Positions 52,804 through 61,887 of a stretch of 64,000 nt of DNA are shown in pieces. A program made the position numbers and the translations under genes. The notes beneath the pieces were generated by a model that made no database searches, was not told the origin of the DNA, and was given only the letters and a program-made list of their open reading frames with translations. Numbering within the stretch: position 1 is the stretch's first letter; the number at the start of each line of letters is the position of its first letter. Location: positions 124,001 through 188,000 of the forward strand of contig SCRU01000059.1 in NCBI GenBank assembly GCA_004323695.1, in the 5' to 3' direction. This stretch comes from Burkholderiaceae bacterium. GTDB lineage: Bacteria > Pseudomonadota > Gammaproteobacteria > Burkholderiales > Burkholderiaceae_C.

Positions 52804-54288
52804 GTGCCCCTATTTAGCAAAAAGCCTGCAAAAAGCACGGCCACCGGACGTCAGCCGTTGTCCATTGCGCTCGATGAAAGCGGAATCAAGGCGATTGCAT
52901 TCGGCTTGACATGGCGCTCGGTGGCCTCTCGCGGCAGCGCGCGCCAGGACGCCATTCGAGCGGCAAAGCTGGTCGGCGCGACCCACCTGATTTCCAAGCA
53001 GCAGCAGTATGGCTATGGCGCCATTGCGGGCGACGTCTCGCCAAGCACCCGGATATACCCGGCCGCGCTGGTGGCTGCGCGCCAGCATGGCGGCGACGCT
53101 ATCTATGCCCTGAAGGTTTTCGAGGGCGAATACTGGTTCGCGGTGGTGCGTGGCGGCCAGCCATCGTCCACGGACCGTATCATCCACTCGGAAAATGATC
53201 TCGAAGTCATTGACGCAGCCCGTCACGAGATCGAGAGTGGTGTCGAGGATGATGTCCATTACGTCCTCTACACGAACATCGAGGACCACGGTCTTGGCGA
53301 GCGCGTTCGCGGTCTTACCGCAGCAGATCTGTTGCTTGCGGCAAGTGGAGAAGACGACCTGCTGGGGCCAATACCCAAGTCCTCCTCGAATGTTCCCAGG
53401 CCTGTCCTCTACATGGTGCTCACTGCCATCGCGCTGGTGTTCATCAGCAAGGGCTGGGGCATGTATAAGGAGCACGAGCGCCAGCGGCTGGCGCGGCTGC
53501 ACAATGCCGCCGAGGAACCGCCAGCCCAGGCTTGGGCTGCGGCCACGAACACCTGGATGGCACAACACGTTGCGGGTGACCCCCAGGGGCTGGCTGCTCC
53601 TCGCGTGTCTCTTGGCAAGGTGCCATTGCTGCTGGGTGGGTGGGTTCTCAAGGGCGCAGCCTGCAACGCAATCACAGCTCCCGCGCACGGGCCGGCAATG
53701 CGTGGTGGGGCCAGGGTGCCAGCGTCTGCTAAGGCTGGTCATGTTGCACCCGCTGCACCGTCTCGCGGTGAAAGGGTATGGGGTTGCTACGCGCAGTACA
53801 TAAGGCCTGTCACAGGAGTGGTCAACCGCGAGCTCAAGGGGTTGATTCCCGCCGGTTGGAGCGTCCAGTACAAAGGGATCGATGAAATAGTTGCTTCGTG
53901 GGACGTGCTACAGGCGACGCGGCCGTTTTCCATGGCCTCGTTGAAACCGGTTGACTACCACATGGTGCAGACCATCAGCAAGCTGCAGCACCTGCAACCT
54001 GCGCTGGCCCAGATCGCGCCATTGAATTTCATTGAAGTGAAGATCCCGCCGCCACGTTCCAAGGACGGCAAGGCAATGCCAATGCCAGCTTCGGTGCCCA
54101 AGATCAAGCAAACCGACATCTCCGTGATGGCGCCGCTTCGCAGTGTTGACGCGCTCATCGATAGTGGCGTGGACGCCGACTGGAAAAGCATCAGCATTTC
54201 TTTTGTCGAGGGCAGCGCCGACCAGGCAAGCCTGCGCTCGTCTTCCATGATGGCCAACGTCAAGGGGGTCCTCTATGCCAAAGGCTGA
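52804..54288 (+). CDS. pilO: Pilus protein PilO (type IVb, PilO2)
   Basis: The 494-residue product starts with GTG. It has an N-terminal cytoplasmic actin-like or PilO2-type region (ALDESGIKAIAFGLTWRSVASRG...), a membrane helix (about 200-222, PVLYMVLTAIALVFISKGWG), and a periplasmic domain. It fits PilO of IncI pili, which links the secretin to the inner-membrane assembly platform. It overlaps the longer version of the PilP frame. Confidence 0.8.
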   Translation: MPLFSKKPAKSTATGRQPLSIALDESGIKAIAFGLTWRSVASRGSARQDAIRAAKLVGATHLISKQQQYGYGAIAGDVSPSTRIYPAALVAARQHGGDAIYALKVFEGEYWFAVVRGGQPSSTDRIIHSENDLEVIDAARHEIESGVEDDVHYVLYTNIEDHGLGERVRGLTAADLLLAASGEDDLLGPIPKSSSNVPRPVLYMVLTAIALVFISKGWGMYKEHERQRLARLHNAAEEPPAQAWAAATNTWMAQHVAGDPQGLAAPRVSLGKVPLLLGGWVLKGAACNAITAPAHGPAMRGGARVPASAKAGHVAPAAPSRGERVWGCYAQYIRPVTGVVNRELKGLIPAGWSVQYKGIDEIVASWDVLQATRPFSMASLKPVDYHMVQTISKLQHLQPALAQIAPLNFIEVKIPPPRSKDGKAMPMPASVPKIKQTDISVMAPLRSVDALIDSGVDADWKSISISFVEGSADQASLRSSSMMANVKGVLYAKG

Positions 54289-54331
54289 TCTTCTCCTTTC
54301 CACCGTAACCAGTTCCAGGGGAATCACTTTC

Positions 54332-55123
54332 ATGCTCATCAAAAACGCCCGCCGCACTCCATCAGCACTGATCACGATCGCTGCTGCCGCTGTGCTCGTC
54401 GCATTCCCTGCGGTCAACGCCATCGCGCAGCCGACGCCAACTGCACCAGCTCTTGAGGCTGCACCTCAAAGCAGTGCGATGAGCAATAGTGTTGTGACGG
54501 TGGATGACCTGCTCAAGACGGAAAATCTGCAGGCCGTCGCCAAGGCGCGCAAAGCCGCCATTGCTGCCGGGTTGATGCAGCCCGATGCCCCTGTCACGGC
54601 GGCTGGTTCCGCCGCTGTTCCGGCGGCAACGCTGCATGTGGACTCGATCTCCGGCATTGGTAGTGCCTTGCGCGCGAACTTGCACTACAACGGCCAAGCC
54701 TACGAGAGCATTCGCCCAGGTGCGCATATTGGCAAGTGCGTGGTTCTGTCAATCAATGGACGCGCGGTCAAGTTTGCCAGGGCCGCCAGAGGCACGCCGG
54801 CGTCGCAGTGCCCAAGCGCTGTCTGGACCGGCGAATTGCCGGTGGCCTCTGGCGGCCCTGGCGGCGCGACCGAGACGGCAATGCCATCGCCTGCGTTTCG
54901 AAACGCGCCAATACCCTATGGCTCAATCTCGTCGATGTCGAATCTGGCACATCGGTCCCCAAGCGGCCCGGCGCCTCTGAGGGTCTCGCAACCGACGATC
55001 CAGATGGTGCCGGCTGAGCAGTCGCGTGCCGAAGGCGGCGCAGTGCCGCTGGTTCCCCGCCAGTTGGAGCCTGCCCAGGACATGCGCCTTGCAACGCCGC
55101 CGGCCGGCCAACCCAGTGAATGA
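54332..55123 (+). CDS. pilP: Pilus biogenesis protein PilP
   Basis: The 263-residue product has a signal peptide (to about residue 32, NAIAQ), a Pro/Ala linker, VDDLLKTENLQAVAKARKAAIAAGL, and a C-terminal beta region with SISGIGSALRANLHYNGQAYESIRPG, as in IncI PilP. I prefer the ATG at 54332, preceded by AGGGGA, over the ATG at 54275 inside PilO, because the signal peptide begins there. Its stop overlaps the start of a PilQ fragment frame. Confidence 0.75.
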   Translation: MLIKNARRTPSALITIAAAAVLVAFPAVNAIAQPTPTAPALEAAPQSSAMSNSVVTVDDLLKTENLQAVAKARKAAIAAGLMQPDAPVTAAGSAAVPAATLHVDSISGIGSALRANLHYNGQAYESIRPGAHIGKCVVLSINGRAVKFARAARGTPASQCPSAVWTGELPVASGGPGGATETAMPSPAFRNAPIPYGSISSMSNLAHRSPSGPAPLRVSQPTIQMVPAEQSRAEGGAVPLVPRQLEPAQDMRLATPPAGQPSE

Positions 55124-55317
55124 GCCCAATCATGAGTGAACAACCAACGCCACATGGCTCAACCGGCTTTACGCCAAAGCAGATGGACGCCATCAAGCGT
55201 GTCATTCATTCCGAGGGTGGCATGGTAGCCGCGTTCGGTGTGGTGGGGACAGGCAAATCAAGCTCATTGGCACAGCTACTAATTCCCCTGCATTCGCCGG
55301 GCCTAACCAAAGGTTGA
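55120..55317 (+). pseudogene. Truncated PilQ-like fragment (Walker A region)
   Basis: This 65-residue frame contains FTPKQMDAIKRVIHSEGGM and GVVGTGKSSSLAQ, clearly related to YVPTQMDIIRRVIHSEGGM and GVVGSGKSTSLVQ of the complete PilQ gene that follows (56281-56394). It ends after the Walker A helix, so the rest of an ATPase is missing. It lies immediately after PilP (ATG overlaps its stop) and 8 bases before PilQ. It is a decayed or rearranged copy, though the frame is intact and could be expressed. Confidence 0.75.
55172..55281 (+). repeat. Imperfect direct repeat of the pilQ Walker A segment
   Basis: The stretch is an imperfect copy of 56284-56393 in pilQ, a spacing of about 1.1 kb. Conservation is at both DNA and protein level. 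The reading frame is kept. Confidence 0.75.
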
Positions 55318-55325
55318 GGTAGTTC

Positions 55326-57416
55326 ATGTTCGGACGTATTTTTGGTTGGATTTTCGGGCGCTCTAAAAAGCCTCAGCCGGCGCCTGGGCGCAGGCGAGTC
55401 GTTGCGGCGGCCCCTGCGACGCCTGTTCCTGCGGCAAACGCTGGGCGCAGGATCTCGACATCATCGCCCGGTGACACGTCCCATGCAGCGGATGGTGTCG
55501 AAGTCGGCGAGTGGGGCGGTGTGCGCTTCGAAAAACGCGTGATCGAGACGACCACTGAGCTGTCTCGCGTCATCTTTGACAAGGTGGTCAATGAGGACGC
55601 ACGCCTTGCGCCGCACCTGTTCGCATCCATTGCCATCGCCACCTTGAAGGCGACGGAGAAGACCTGCATCGTTTTCGTGGACAAGAGCCGGGCCAAGCGC
55701 GAGGAGCTTGAGGCCGCGGTTGAGCAGATGGGCCGTCGCGGCTTCAAGCTTCCGGAGACGGGGCTTCAAGGATATTTCGCCACTTCCAGCCTGGTGTTGG
55801 CGATGTCGCAGAACGATATCACGCACGCCAGCTTGCAATTCGAGCGCGAAGTCTCGCGCGACCCCAGCAAGAATGCGTTGATGTCGGCCTTCACGGACAT
55901 TGTCTCGTGGGCCTATGCAAACAACGCTGATGACATCGACTTTGCGGTGAACCGCGAAGCCTCCAAGAGCCAGATCTGCTTCAAGATCGGTGGGCGCTAC
56001 ATCCGCCCCGAACGCTTCCTGCTGCCCACCGACACGGTGATTGCGATGCTTGGCATTGCCTGGCAAAAGTCCGGTGGTGGCGCCTCTGCCCAGTTCGATA
56101 TGAAGGTCGAGCAGCAGGCGCTGGTCAAGCTCGATCTGCCGCGAAGCCCGGCCATCCCGCAAGGCGCGAGGGTTCGCCTGCGCTGGAGCGGCATGGCGGT
56201 GGACAAGGGCACCGTTGTCACGACCCGGATTCAGCGTCTTGGCGAATCTGCACTCATCCGGTCGCTGGACGCGGCCGGTTATGTGCCCACGCAGATGGAC
56301 ATCATCAGGCGCGTGATTCACTCCGAGGGCGGCATGATCGTCCTGTCCGGTGTGGTGGGCTCGGGAAAGTCGACGTCGCTGGTGCAGATGATCAACATGC
56401 TGCCAACCGACATCAAGATCCAGTCCTTCGAGGACCCGGTCGAGTTGGACCTGAAGAATGCCTACCAGAAGACGATCACGCGCGATCTGGCCAAGTCCGG
56501 TGACGACAAGGATTTCCTGTCGGCGACGCGGGCCTTGTACCGCTCGGCTCTGGATGTGCTGTATCTGGGCGAGATCCGGGATCGTGAAACGGGCCTGGTG
56601 GCGCGCCAGGTGGTCGAATCCGGCCACAGCGTCTATACCACGACCCACGCTCGGTCAGGCCTGGGCATCACGGATCGCTTCAAGTCGCCGGCCATCGCCA
56701 TGCCCAAGGACGTTCTGGCAACGCCTGGCATTCTCAAGCTGCTGGTGTATCAGGCCCTGCTGCCCACGAACTGCCCGCATTGCGCCATGTCGCCCGGTGA
56801 ATATGCGCGCAACTTCACGCTGAACCCAGCCGAGCTCGAAGAGCACAACAGGTACTTCGACCGGCTCGAACGCCTGTACGGAATCGGGCGAAATGCCTAC
56901 CGTCTGCGCAACCCCAACGGGTGCATCCATTGCATCAAGGATGAATTGCCGGAGCTCAACGGGTTCTCCGGCCGCACTGTGGTCAGCGAGTTGATCGAGC
57001 CGGACGAGCGGATGCTCGAATACATCCTGCAAGAAGACAACATCGGGCGCGATCGCTACTGGCGCTCCATGGCCACCCCGCGCTTCGACGACGACAACCT
57101 GGTGGGCAAGACCACGATGGAGTGTGCTGTCTTCAAGGCTGTGCGCGGCGTGAGCGAAAACGGCACGACATTTGGCTGCATCGACCCGCGCGAGATCGAG
57201 CCCCGTTTCATGAGTTTTGAGACGGTGGAATTCAAGCGCCAGCAAAGCCGCAAATTGGCAGAGCGCGCTAACACATCGGTGACCTCGGGGTCGGAGCAGC
57301 GTCCTCGTGAAGCTCGGGCAGCCGAAGTGCTCAAGCTGCCACAGATGCAGGTGGTGTCCCCAGCGGCTCAGCGCGATGAACAAATGCAGGCCACTAGCGT
57401 GGAGGAGACGGTTTGA
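55326..57416 (+). CDS. pilQ: Pilus assembly ATPase PilQ (GspE family)
   Basis: The 696-residue product is a secretion ATPase of the GspE/PilB type. It has Walker A GVVGSGKSTS (about 343-352), the Asp box SFEDPVELD, Walker B VLYLGEIRD (about 410), and HIS box HSVYTTTHARSGLG. A zinc-binding insert has CPHC (about 482) and CIHC (about 533). It powers thin-pilus assembly. It follows the PilQ-like fragment and overlaps PilR by one base. Confidence 0.92.
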   Translation: MFGRIFGWIFGRSKKPQPAPGRRRVVAAAPATPVPAANAGRRISTSSPGDTSHAADGVEVGEWGGVRFEKRVIETTTELSRVIFDKVVNEDARLAPHLFASIAIATLKATEKTCIVFVDKSRAKREELEAAVEQMGRRGFKLPETGLQGYFATSSLVLAMSQNDITHASLQFEREVSRDPSKNALMSAFTDIVSWAYANNADDIDFAVNREASKSQICFKIGGRYIRPERFLLPTDTVIAMLGIAWQKSGGGASAQFDMKVEQQALVKLDLPRSPAIPQGARVRLRWSGMAVDKGTVVTTRIQRLGESALIRSLDAAGYVPTQMDIIRRVIHSEGGMIVLSGVVGSGKSTSLVQMINMLPTDIKIQSFEDPVELDLKNAYQKTITRDLAKSGDDKDFLSATRALYRSALDVLYLGEIRDRETGLVARQVVESGHSVYTTTHARSGLGITDRFKSPAIAMPKDVLATPGILKLLVYQALLPTNCPHCAMSPGEYARNFTLNPAELEEHNRYFDRLERLYGIGRNAYRLRNPNGCIHCIKDELPELNGFSGRTVVSELIEPDERMLEYILQEDNIGRDRYWRSMATPRFDDDNLVGKTTMECAVFKAVRGVSENGTTFGCIDPREIEPRFMSFETVEFKRQQSRKLAERANTSVTSGSEQRPREARAAEVLKLPQMQVVSPAAQRDEQMQATSVEETV

Positions 57417-58534
57417 TGGATGCGCAAGACGTCAAGGCCCCATTCGCCATTCGACAGGCGGCGTCTGCCTTCAAAAAGCAGCGTGCCGAATACTACAAGT
57501 ATCTGGCCGACCTGATGGAGGGCGGTAAAGGTGAAATCAAGCTGCTCACCATTTTCGAGAAGGATTCGGAGCGGCACGGCAAGACCCCGCGGGCCAAGCT
57601 CTCGGCCTACTGGGCAGAGCGCTATGCAACCAATGGCGCCAATCTCTCGCAGGCTTGGCGCGGCACCTTGCCAGACGACGAGGTGGCGATCATCGACGTC
57701 GCGCAAAGCGCCGGGGCAGGCGCCCTGCTTTCGGCCCTGCGCGACGTCTCGCGTATTGCCATGCTGTCCGACAGGGTGCGACGGGAAGTCATCGGCACGC
57801 TGTTTGCTGGCGTTCTCGGTTTGATCATTGCATTGGTGATGTTGACGATCTTCCCGATGTTCTCGGCGGGCAAGCTCCAGCAGATCTACTCTTTCATTCC
57901 ACTGCCTGACTGGGGTCCCAAAGGGAAGTTTTTTAACGCATGGGCGGCCAATGTCAAGGAATACGGTCTGTACTTCGTCCTGCTCGTGGCCGTGATCCTG
58001 GTGTACGTGCACTGGACCATCAACAATTTGTTGGGGCCGGTGCGTGACTGGCTTGACTCGAACGTTGCCATTTATCGCGTCATCCGGGACGTGAAGGGCG
58101 CTTTGTTCCTCTCCACCATGGCGACGCTCACACGCAAGCGCGGCAACACCATGTTCACGCTCAGCGAGTCGCTCAAGACCTTTTGCCGCTCGGTGCGCTC
58201 GCCATGGCTGCGCTGGCGGGTTGAGGAGATTGCCGAGGGCGTCGACCAGACGGGTGCCATCGGCACCGAAGCCTTCCAGACCAATCTCCTGTCCCCGGAA
58301 ATGTATTACTTCCTGCGCGACATGCAGGAAGCGCAAGGTTTCGCAGAAGGGTTCGAGGCCACCGGCAAGTATGTGGAGGCAAGCGTGATCGACAAGATCA
58401 TCAAGCGCATGACGATCTACCGGTGGATTTTGTTGTTCGTCGGCGTTTTTTCCGTGGTTGCCGTGATGGCCATCCAGCTCGGCGTGATCTACGAAATGAA
58501 GGGAGTGATGATGAATTACTACAGCTCCCGATAG
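57416..58534 (+). CDS. pilR: Pilus inner-membrane platform protein PilR (GspF family)
   Basis: The 372-residue product has three membrane segments (about 124-148, 184-204 and 338-362) and two GspF-like helical domains, the layout of PilC/GspF platform proteins. It anchors the PilQ ATPase. The ATG at 57416 overlaps the PilQ stop by one base (TGATG), with GGAGGAG a few bases upstream. Confidence 0.85.
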   Translation: MDAQDVKAPFAIRQAASAFKKQRAEYYKYLADLMEGGKGEIKLLTIFEKDSERHGKTPRAKLSAYWAERYATNGANLSQAWRGTLPDDEVAIIDVAQSAGAGALLSALRDVSRIAMLSDRVRREVIGTLFAGVLGLIIALVMLTIFPMFSAGKLQQIYSFIPLPDWGPKGKFFNAWAANVKEYGLYFVLLVAVILVYVHWTINNLLGPVRDWLDSNVAIYRVIRDVKGALFLSTMATLTRKRGNTMFTLSESLKTFCRSVRSPWLRWRVEEIAEGVDQTGAIGTEAFQTNLLSPEMYYFLRDMQEAQGFAEGFEATGKYVEASVIDKIIKRMTIYRWILLFVGVFSVVAVMAIQLGVIYEMKGVMMNYYSSR

Positions 58535-58639
58535 CCGATTACTCGGGAGGCGGCAATCCATGCGTCACCGTTTCAAGAGGTCAATCCAGGTTTCCAAGAA
58601 CCCATTTTCATTTTCCAATCAAGACTGAGAGAGTTCCCA

Positions 58640-59227
58640 ATGAATACTGTCAACCACAATACCTTCCGCTCGCCCAATCGCAAGGCCGAGAAGGGTTTCA
58701 CCATCATCGAGCTGATCGTAGTGCTGGCGATCATCGCGCTGCTGTCGTTGTTTGCCGTGCCGTTTGCGCGCAGCATCATCATCAACGGCGAAGTGCAGCC
58801 CACTGCCGACGACATCAACAAGACCGTCACGGCGCTGCGCGGTAACTACGCGGGCCAGGGTGTCACGCCCTACACCTCGATCGACTCATCGGTTTTCGCC
58901 AATGCAGCGCGTGGTCTGGCTTCTGCCCTGACCGTGACTGGTTCTGGCGCGGCCGCTACGGTGTCCGACAGCCTTGGAACGACTGGTCAGTTGCTGGTGG
59001 TTGCGCCTTCGACCATCACGACTGCGGGTGACTCCTTCACCGTGGAACTGGACAACGTCAACGATGCGGCCTGCCCGGGACTGGCTTCGCAGCTCTCACG
59101 CGCGGCTGAAGTGATCACGGTCAATGGCGCTACTGCCAAGGCGGAAGGTGCCACGTACGACGGCAGCGCAGCGCAGACAGCGTGCACGACCGGTGACACC
59201 AACGCCTTCATCTTCACGTTCCGTTAA
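58640..59227 (+). CDS. pilS: Major type IVb prepilin PilS
   Basis: The 195-residue product has a prepilin cleavage site AEKGFTIIELIVV at residues about 17-29 (Gly-Phe, with Glu at +5), a hydrophobic helix to about residue 47, and a globular pilin domain with two cysteines near the end. It is the major thin-pilus subunit. A strong AGAGAG site lies before its ATG. No prepilin peptidase gene is in the window, so cleavage needs one elsewhere. Confidence 0.9.
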   Translation: MNTVNHNTFRSPNRKAEKGFTIIELIVVLAIIALLSLFAVPFARSIIINGEVQPTADDINKTVTALRGNYAGQGVTPYTSIDSSVFANAARGLASALTVTGSGAAATVSDSLGTTGQLLVVAPSTITTAGDSFTVELDNVNDAACPGLASQLSRAAEVITVNGATAKAEGATYDGSAAQTACTTGDTNAFIFTFR

Positions 59228-59308
59228 GTCTGGCCTCAGAACCAGTGAAATTCAGTCCCGTCCCGTGCCGGGACTGATCAAAGTAAAGCCCCGATCCATC
59301 GATCCATC

Positions 59309-60940
59309 ATGAACCAAACTGCAAAACGCCAGCATCGCCTGCGAGTGGCAGCGCCGACAGTACCGACAACGGCGACGACGGTCGTGCGCTCGTCTACGCC
59401 GGCACCCCATCGCCAGCGGGCCCGGCGCTTGGTTCGGGGCTTTACTTTGATCGAGCTGATTATTGCCCTGAGCATTTCCGCTCTGCTGGCAATCTTCGCG
59501 CAGTCCGAGCTTGCGCGCCAGTCGGAAAACAATCTGGCGATGGGCTCTGGCACCTATATCCAGCAGGTGACGGGAGCGTCCGAGCAGTATGTGCTGCAGT
59601 ATTTCAACAATCTCTCCACCGGTGCCCCGGTGGCGGGCGTAGCCTCGGAATATGCTCCGACGATTGCGGAGCTCAAGACCGCTGGCTTCCTGTACCCAGG
59701 CTTTCCAGCGGGCGCAAACGCTCTTCCGACCCGCCAGAGCATTCAGATCAACGTCAACAAACTCAATTGTCCAGGGCCGGCCTGCACCTTCCTTGCCACG
59801 GTCTGCACTACGACGCCTGTGACACTGGGAGGGACGTACACACGCTTTGACCTGGCGCAGACCATTGTTGACCAGCAGCAAGGCTCCGGTGGCCAATCCC
59901 TGCAGACCAACCCCTCGGTGATTCTCGGGCCGGTGCTCAATACGCCGAACCCGTTTGGCAGTGTGGCCGGCATCACCTGCGGCAGCTCCAACGTGAGCAC
60001 GGCCTTGTGGCAGCAGTTCGTGCGCATCGGCGACACGCGCGACCCAAATCTCCAGGGCAACCTGACGGTAGCAGGCAACATCAACTTCAACACGACTCCC
60101 GGCGCCTCGACGACGATCAATGGCCCCACGACCGTGCAGAACAACCTGGCTGTGGCCGGCACCTCGAATCTGCAGGGCAATGTCACGGCAGGCAGCAACC
60201 TGGCTGTGGCCGGCAGTGCCGTGGTGACGGGCAGTGTAGCCGCTGGCGGCACAGTGAACGGGAGCCAGATCCAGGCCACCGGTGTTTTCATGCCGGGCAC
60301 GGCTTGCGTGAACAGTGGGGCGATCGGACAATCGATCACTGGTAACGGCTCGCTCGTGCTGTGCGCCGCCGGCGCGTGGACACCGCTGTCCACCATTGCT
60401 GCGGCCGGTGCGGCCTGCCCCGTGGAAGGACAGGGCGCAGTGGCGGCAAATGGCAGCCAGCTGTATTGCACCAATGGGACGTGGACGCCGCTGAGTGACT
60501 TCCTGCCGGTGGCATCCAATGGAGCACCTTGCTTGAATCCTGGACAAGTCGGTTACGAGGGAGTTCCTGGATTGAGGACGGCGGATTTGTGCCGGAAAAA
60601 CCCGGCCGATGGAGTGGCCAGTTGGTATCGGTTCCAGGACATCACGACGAATCTTGTTTTTGTGACATCTCTGGATGTGTATGACGGTGAGACGGTCACG
60701 AAGCCGGTGTGTGATGCTGGCGCCGGATCTGCGCCGATCGCGATCCCGCAGTTGTTTGCCATGACCGAGTCTTCCCGGGATGCTGGGTTTTCCAGGTTCG
60801 TGACCGACATGGGGACTTCCTGGCAGGTCCACTTGCTCGATGGATCGGGACAACCCTTGACCTCTGCCAACCTGTTCTTTGGTGGCACGCCCCCAGGTTC
60901 TGCTGTAGCAGTCATGCACATCTATTGCTACTACCCGTGA
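59309..60940 (+). CDS. pilV: Thin-pilus tip adhesin / minor pilin PilV
   Basis: The 543-residue product begins with a prepilin leader (RGFTLIELIIALSI, about residues 47-60) after an Arg/Pro-rich start, then a long conserved stalk and a repetitive glycine/threonine-rich region (NLAVAGTSNLQGN, NLAVAGSAVVTGS) before a C-terminal head. This fits PilV, the recipient-recognising tip of IncI thin pili. In R64 the C-terminus is switched by a shufflon; no 19-base shufflon repeats or recombinase gene are seen nearby, so PilV appears fixed here. Confidence 0.85.
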   Translation: MNQTAKRQHRLRVAAPTVPTTATTVVRSSTPAPHRQRARRLVRGFTLIELIIALSISALLAIFAQSELARQSENNLAMGSGTYIQQVTGASEQYVLQYFNNLSTGAPVAGVASEYAPTIAELKTAGFLYPGFPAGANALPTRQSIQINVNKLNCPGPACTFLATVCTTTPVTLGGTYTRFDLAQTIVDQQQGSGGQSLQTNPSVILGPVLNTPNPFGSVAGITCGSSNVSTALWQQFVRIGDTRDPNLQGNLTVAGNINFNTTPGASTTINGPTTVQNNLAVAGTSNLQGNVTAGSNLAVAGSAVVTGSVAAGGTVNGSQIQATGVFMPGTACVNSGAIGQSITGNGSLVLCAAGAWTPLSTIAAAGAACPVEGQGAVAANGSQLYCTNGTWTPLSDFLPVASNGAPCLNPGQVGYEGVPGLRTADLCRKNPADGVASWYRFQDITTNLVFVTSLDVYDGETVTKPVCDAGAGSAPIAIPQLFAMTESSRDAGFSRFVTDMGTSWQVHLLDGSGQPLTSANLFFGGTPPGSAVAVMHIYCYYP

Positions 60941-61062
60941 AACAATTTGAAAACCAAAGAGTTCATTGACTTCAAAAGAGTTGCAAATATGTGGAATAAG
61001 TCCGTAAATAGATTCCGGCATGAACTAGAATTCTGATACAAACGTGTTATGAGAAATCCTGA

Positions 61063-61085
61063 TGCTTGTGATGGTTGCGCAAGCA
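61063..61085. promoter_or_regulatory. Inverted repeat upstream of the 61129 gene
   Basis: TGCTTG and CAAGCA form perfect 6-base arms 11 bases apart, ending 43 bases before the ATG. Operator role is possible but unproven. Confidence 0.25.
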
Positions 61086-61128
61086 CGAACCCAATAAAAT
61101 TTTTGTTTTCAAAACTGAGGAGTTTGAA

Positions 61129-61665
61129 ATGAAGAAAGCCATCCTTCGTGGCAGCCTGGCTGTGTTGACCTTGGTGTGCCTTGGCATCGGCATGGCATTC
61201 GCCGGAGTAACTCTTCCCGTACCGGCAAGCTCGGACACCACCTGGCAGATGGCGGGCGTCGGGATCGATGTTGGTTCGCTGCAAAACGGCATCAATGGTG
61301 CCGCTGGAGCGGCTGCTGCTGCCCAAAGCACTGCGACAGCGATTGGAGGGGAATTGGGCTGGTACATCAACAACGGAGGTATCCGTGGTTCGTATGCAAC
61401 CCAGCCGGATCAGCCCGTGTCGATGATTGCTTATAGTTATGGGTACTACTGGACCACCACGAATGCTGTTTTTCAAAGCACACAAGGGCTTACGCCAACT
61501 GGATCGTATGGCACCGCAACCTCCTATTCTGTCCCGGTCGGCGCATGCGTCTATGGCATGGGGAACAATAACCCGCACTGGTATGCCTATGACATCCAAT
61601 GCCCGAGCGGCTCAGGATGGCTCACGGTTGGTTATAAAACAGTCCAAACGAATTCTCACAACTAG
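61129..61665 (+). CDS. Secreted hypothetical protein
   Basis: The 178-residue product has a signal peptide (MKKAILRGS...FAG) and a Gly/Tyr/Ser-rich mature part with MIAYSYGYYWTTTNAVF and YSVPVGACVYGMGNNN. No family is recognised. I use the ATG at 61129, preceded by GAGGAG; the frame extends upstream without a good start. It follows the pilus operon and has its own terminator. Confidence 0.65.
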   Translation: MKKAILRGSLAVLTLVCLGIGMAFAGVTLPVPASSDTTWQMAGVGIDVGSLQNGINGAAGAAAAAQSTATAIGGELGWYINNGGIRGSYATQPDQPVSMIAYSYGYYWTTTNAVFQSTQGLTPTGSYGTATSYSVPVGACVYGMGNNNPHWYAYDIQCPSGSGWLTVGYKTVQTNSHN

Positions 61666-61706
61666 ACGCTCTATCTCCTATTAAGCGTCAGCCGAAGTCC
61701 ATTTAT

Positions 61707-61731
61707 AAAAGCGGCCGTCAGGCCGCTTTTT
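61707..61731 (+). terminator. Rho-independent terminator
   Basis: AAAAGCGGCC and GGCCGCTTTT form a 10-base stem with a GTCA loop followed by T. It lies 41 bases after the secreted protein gene and probably ends that transcript. Confidence 0.85.
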
Positions 61732-61841
61732 AATTCGCGTATCCGTGGCGTAGAGACGAATAAAAATTAAACCGGCCACTCATCGAATTTCACAAAAGGG
61801 AAATTTTTTGTGCTAACACCTTGCGCGGATTCGTGCCACTT

Positions 61842-61860
61842 CTGTATCATGAATCGTACC
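61842..61860 (-). promoter_or_regulatory. Recurring GGTTCG-like word upstream of the CAP-domain gene
   Basis: On the minus strand this reads GGTACGATTCATGATACAG, 27 bases before the CAP gene start. It resembles 7326-7344 only loosely and is in the opposite orientation relative to its gene. Confidence 0.15.
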
Positions 61861-61887
61861 AAATCAATTATTTGAAACGGAACAGCG

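Noticed and set aside
59252-61021. 589-codon minus-strand frame opposite PilV
   Set aside because: It has the composition of an antisense shadow (Arg, His, Gly-rich), and PilV has a clear prepilin leader on the plus strand.
59309-61128. Shufflon of the R64 type at the pilV end
   Set aside because: No repeated 19-base sites and no site-specific recombinase gene are seen near the PilV C-terminus.
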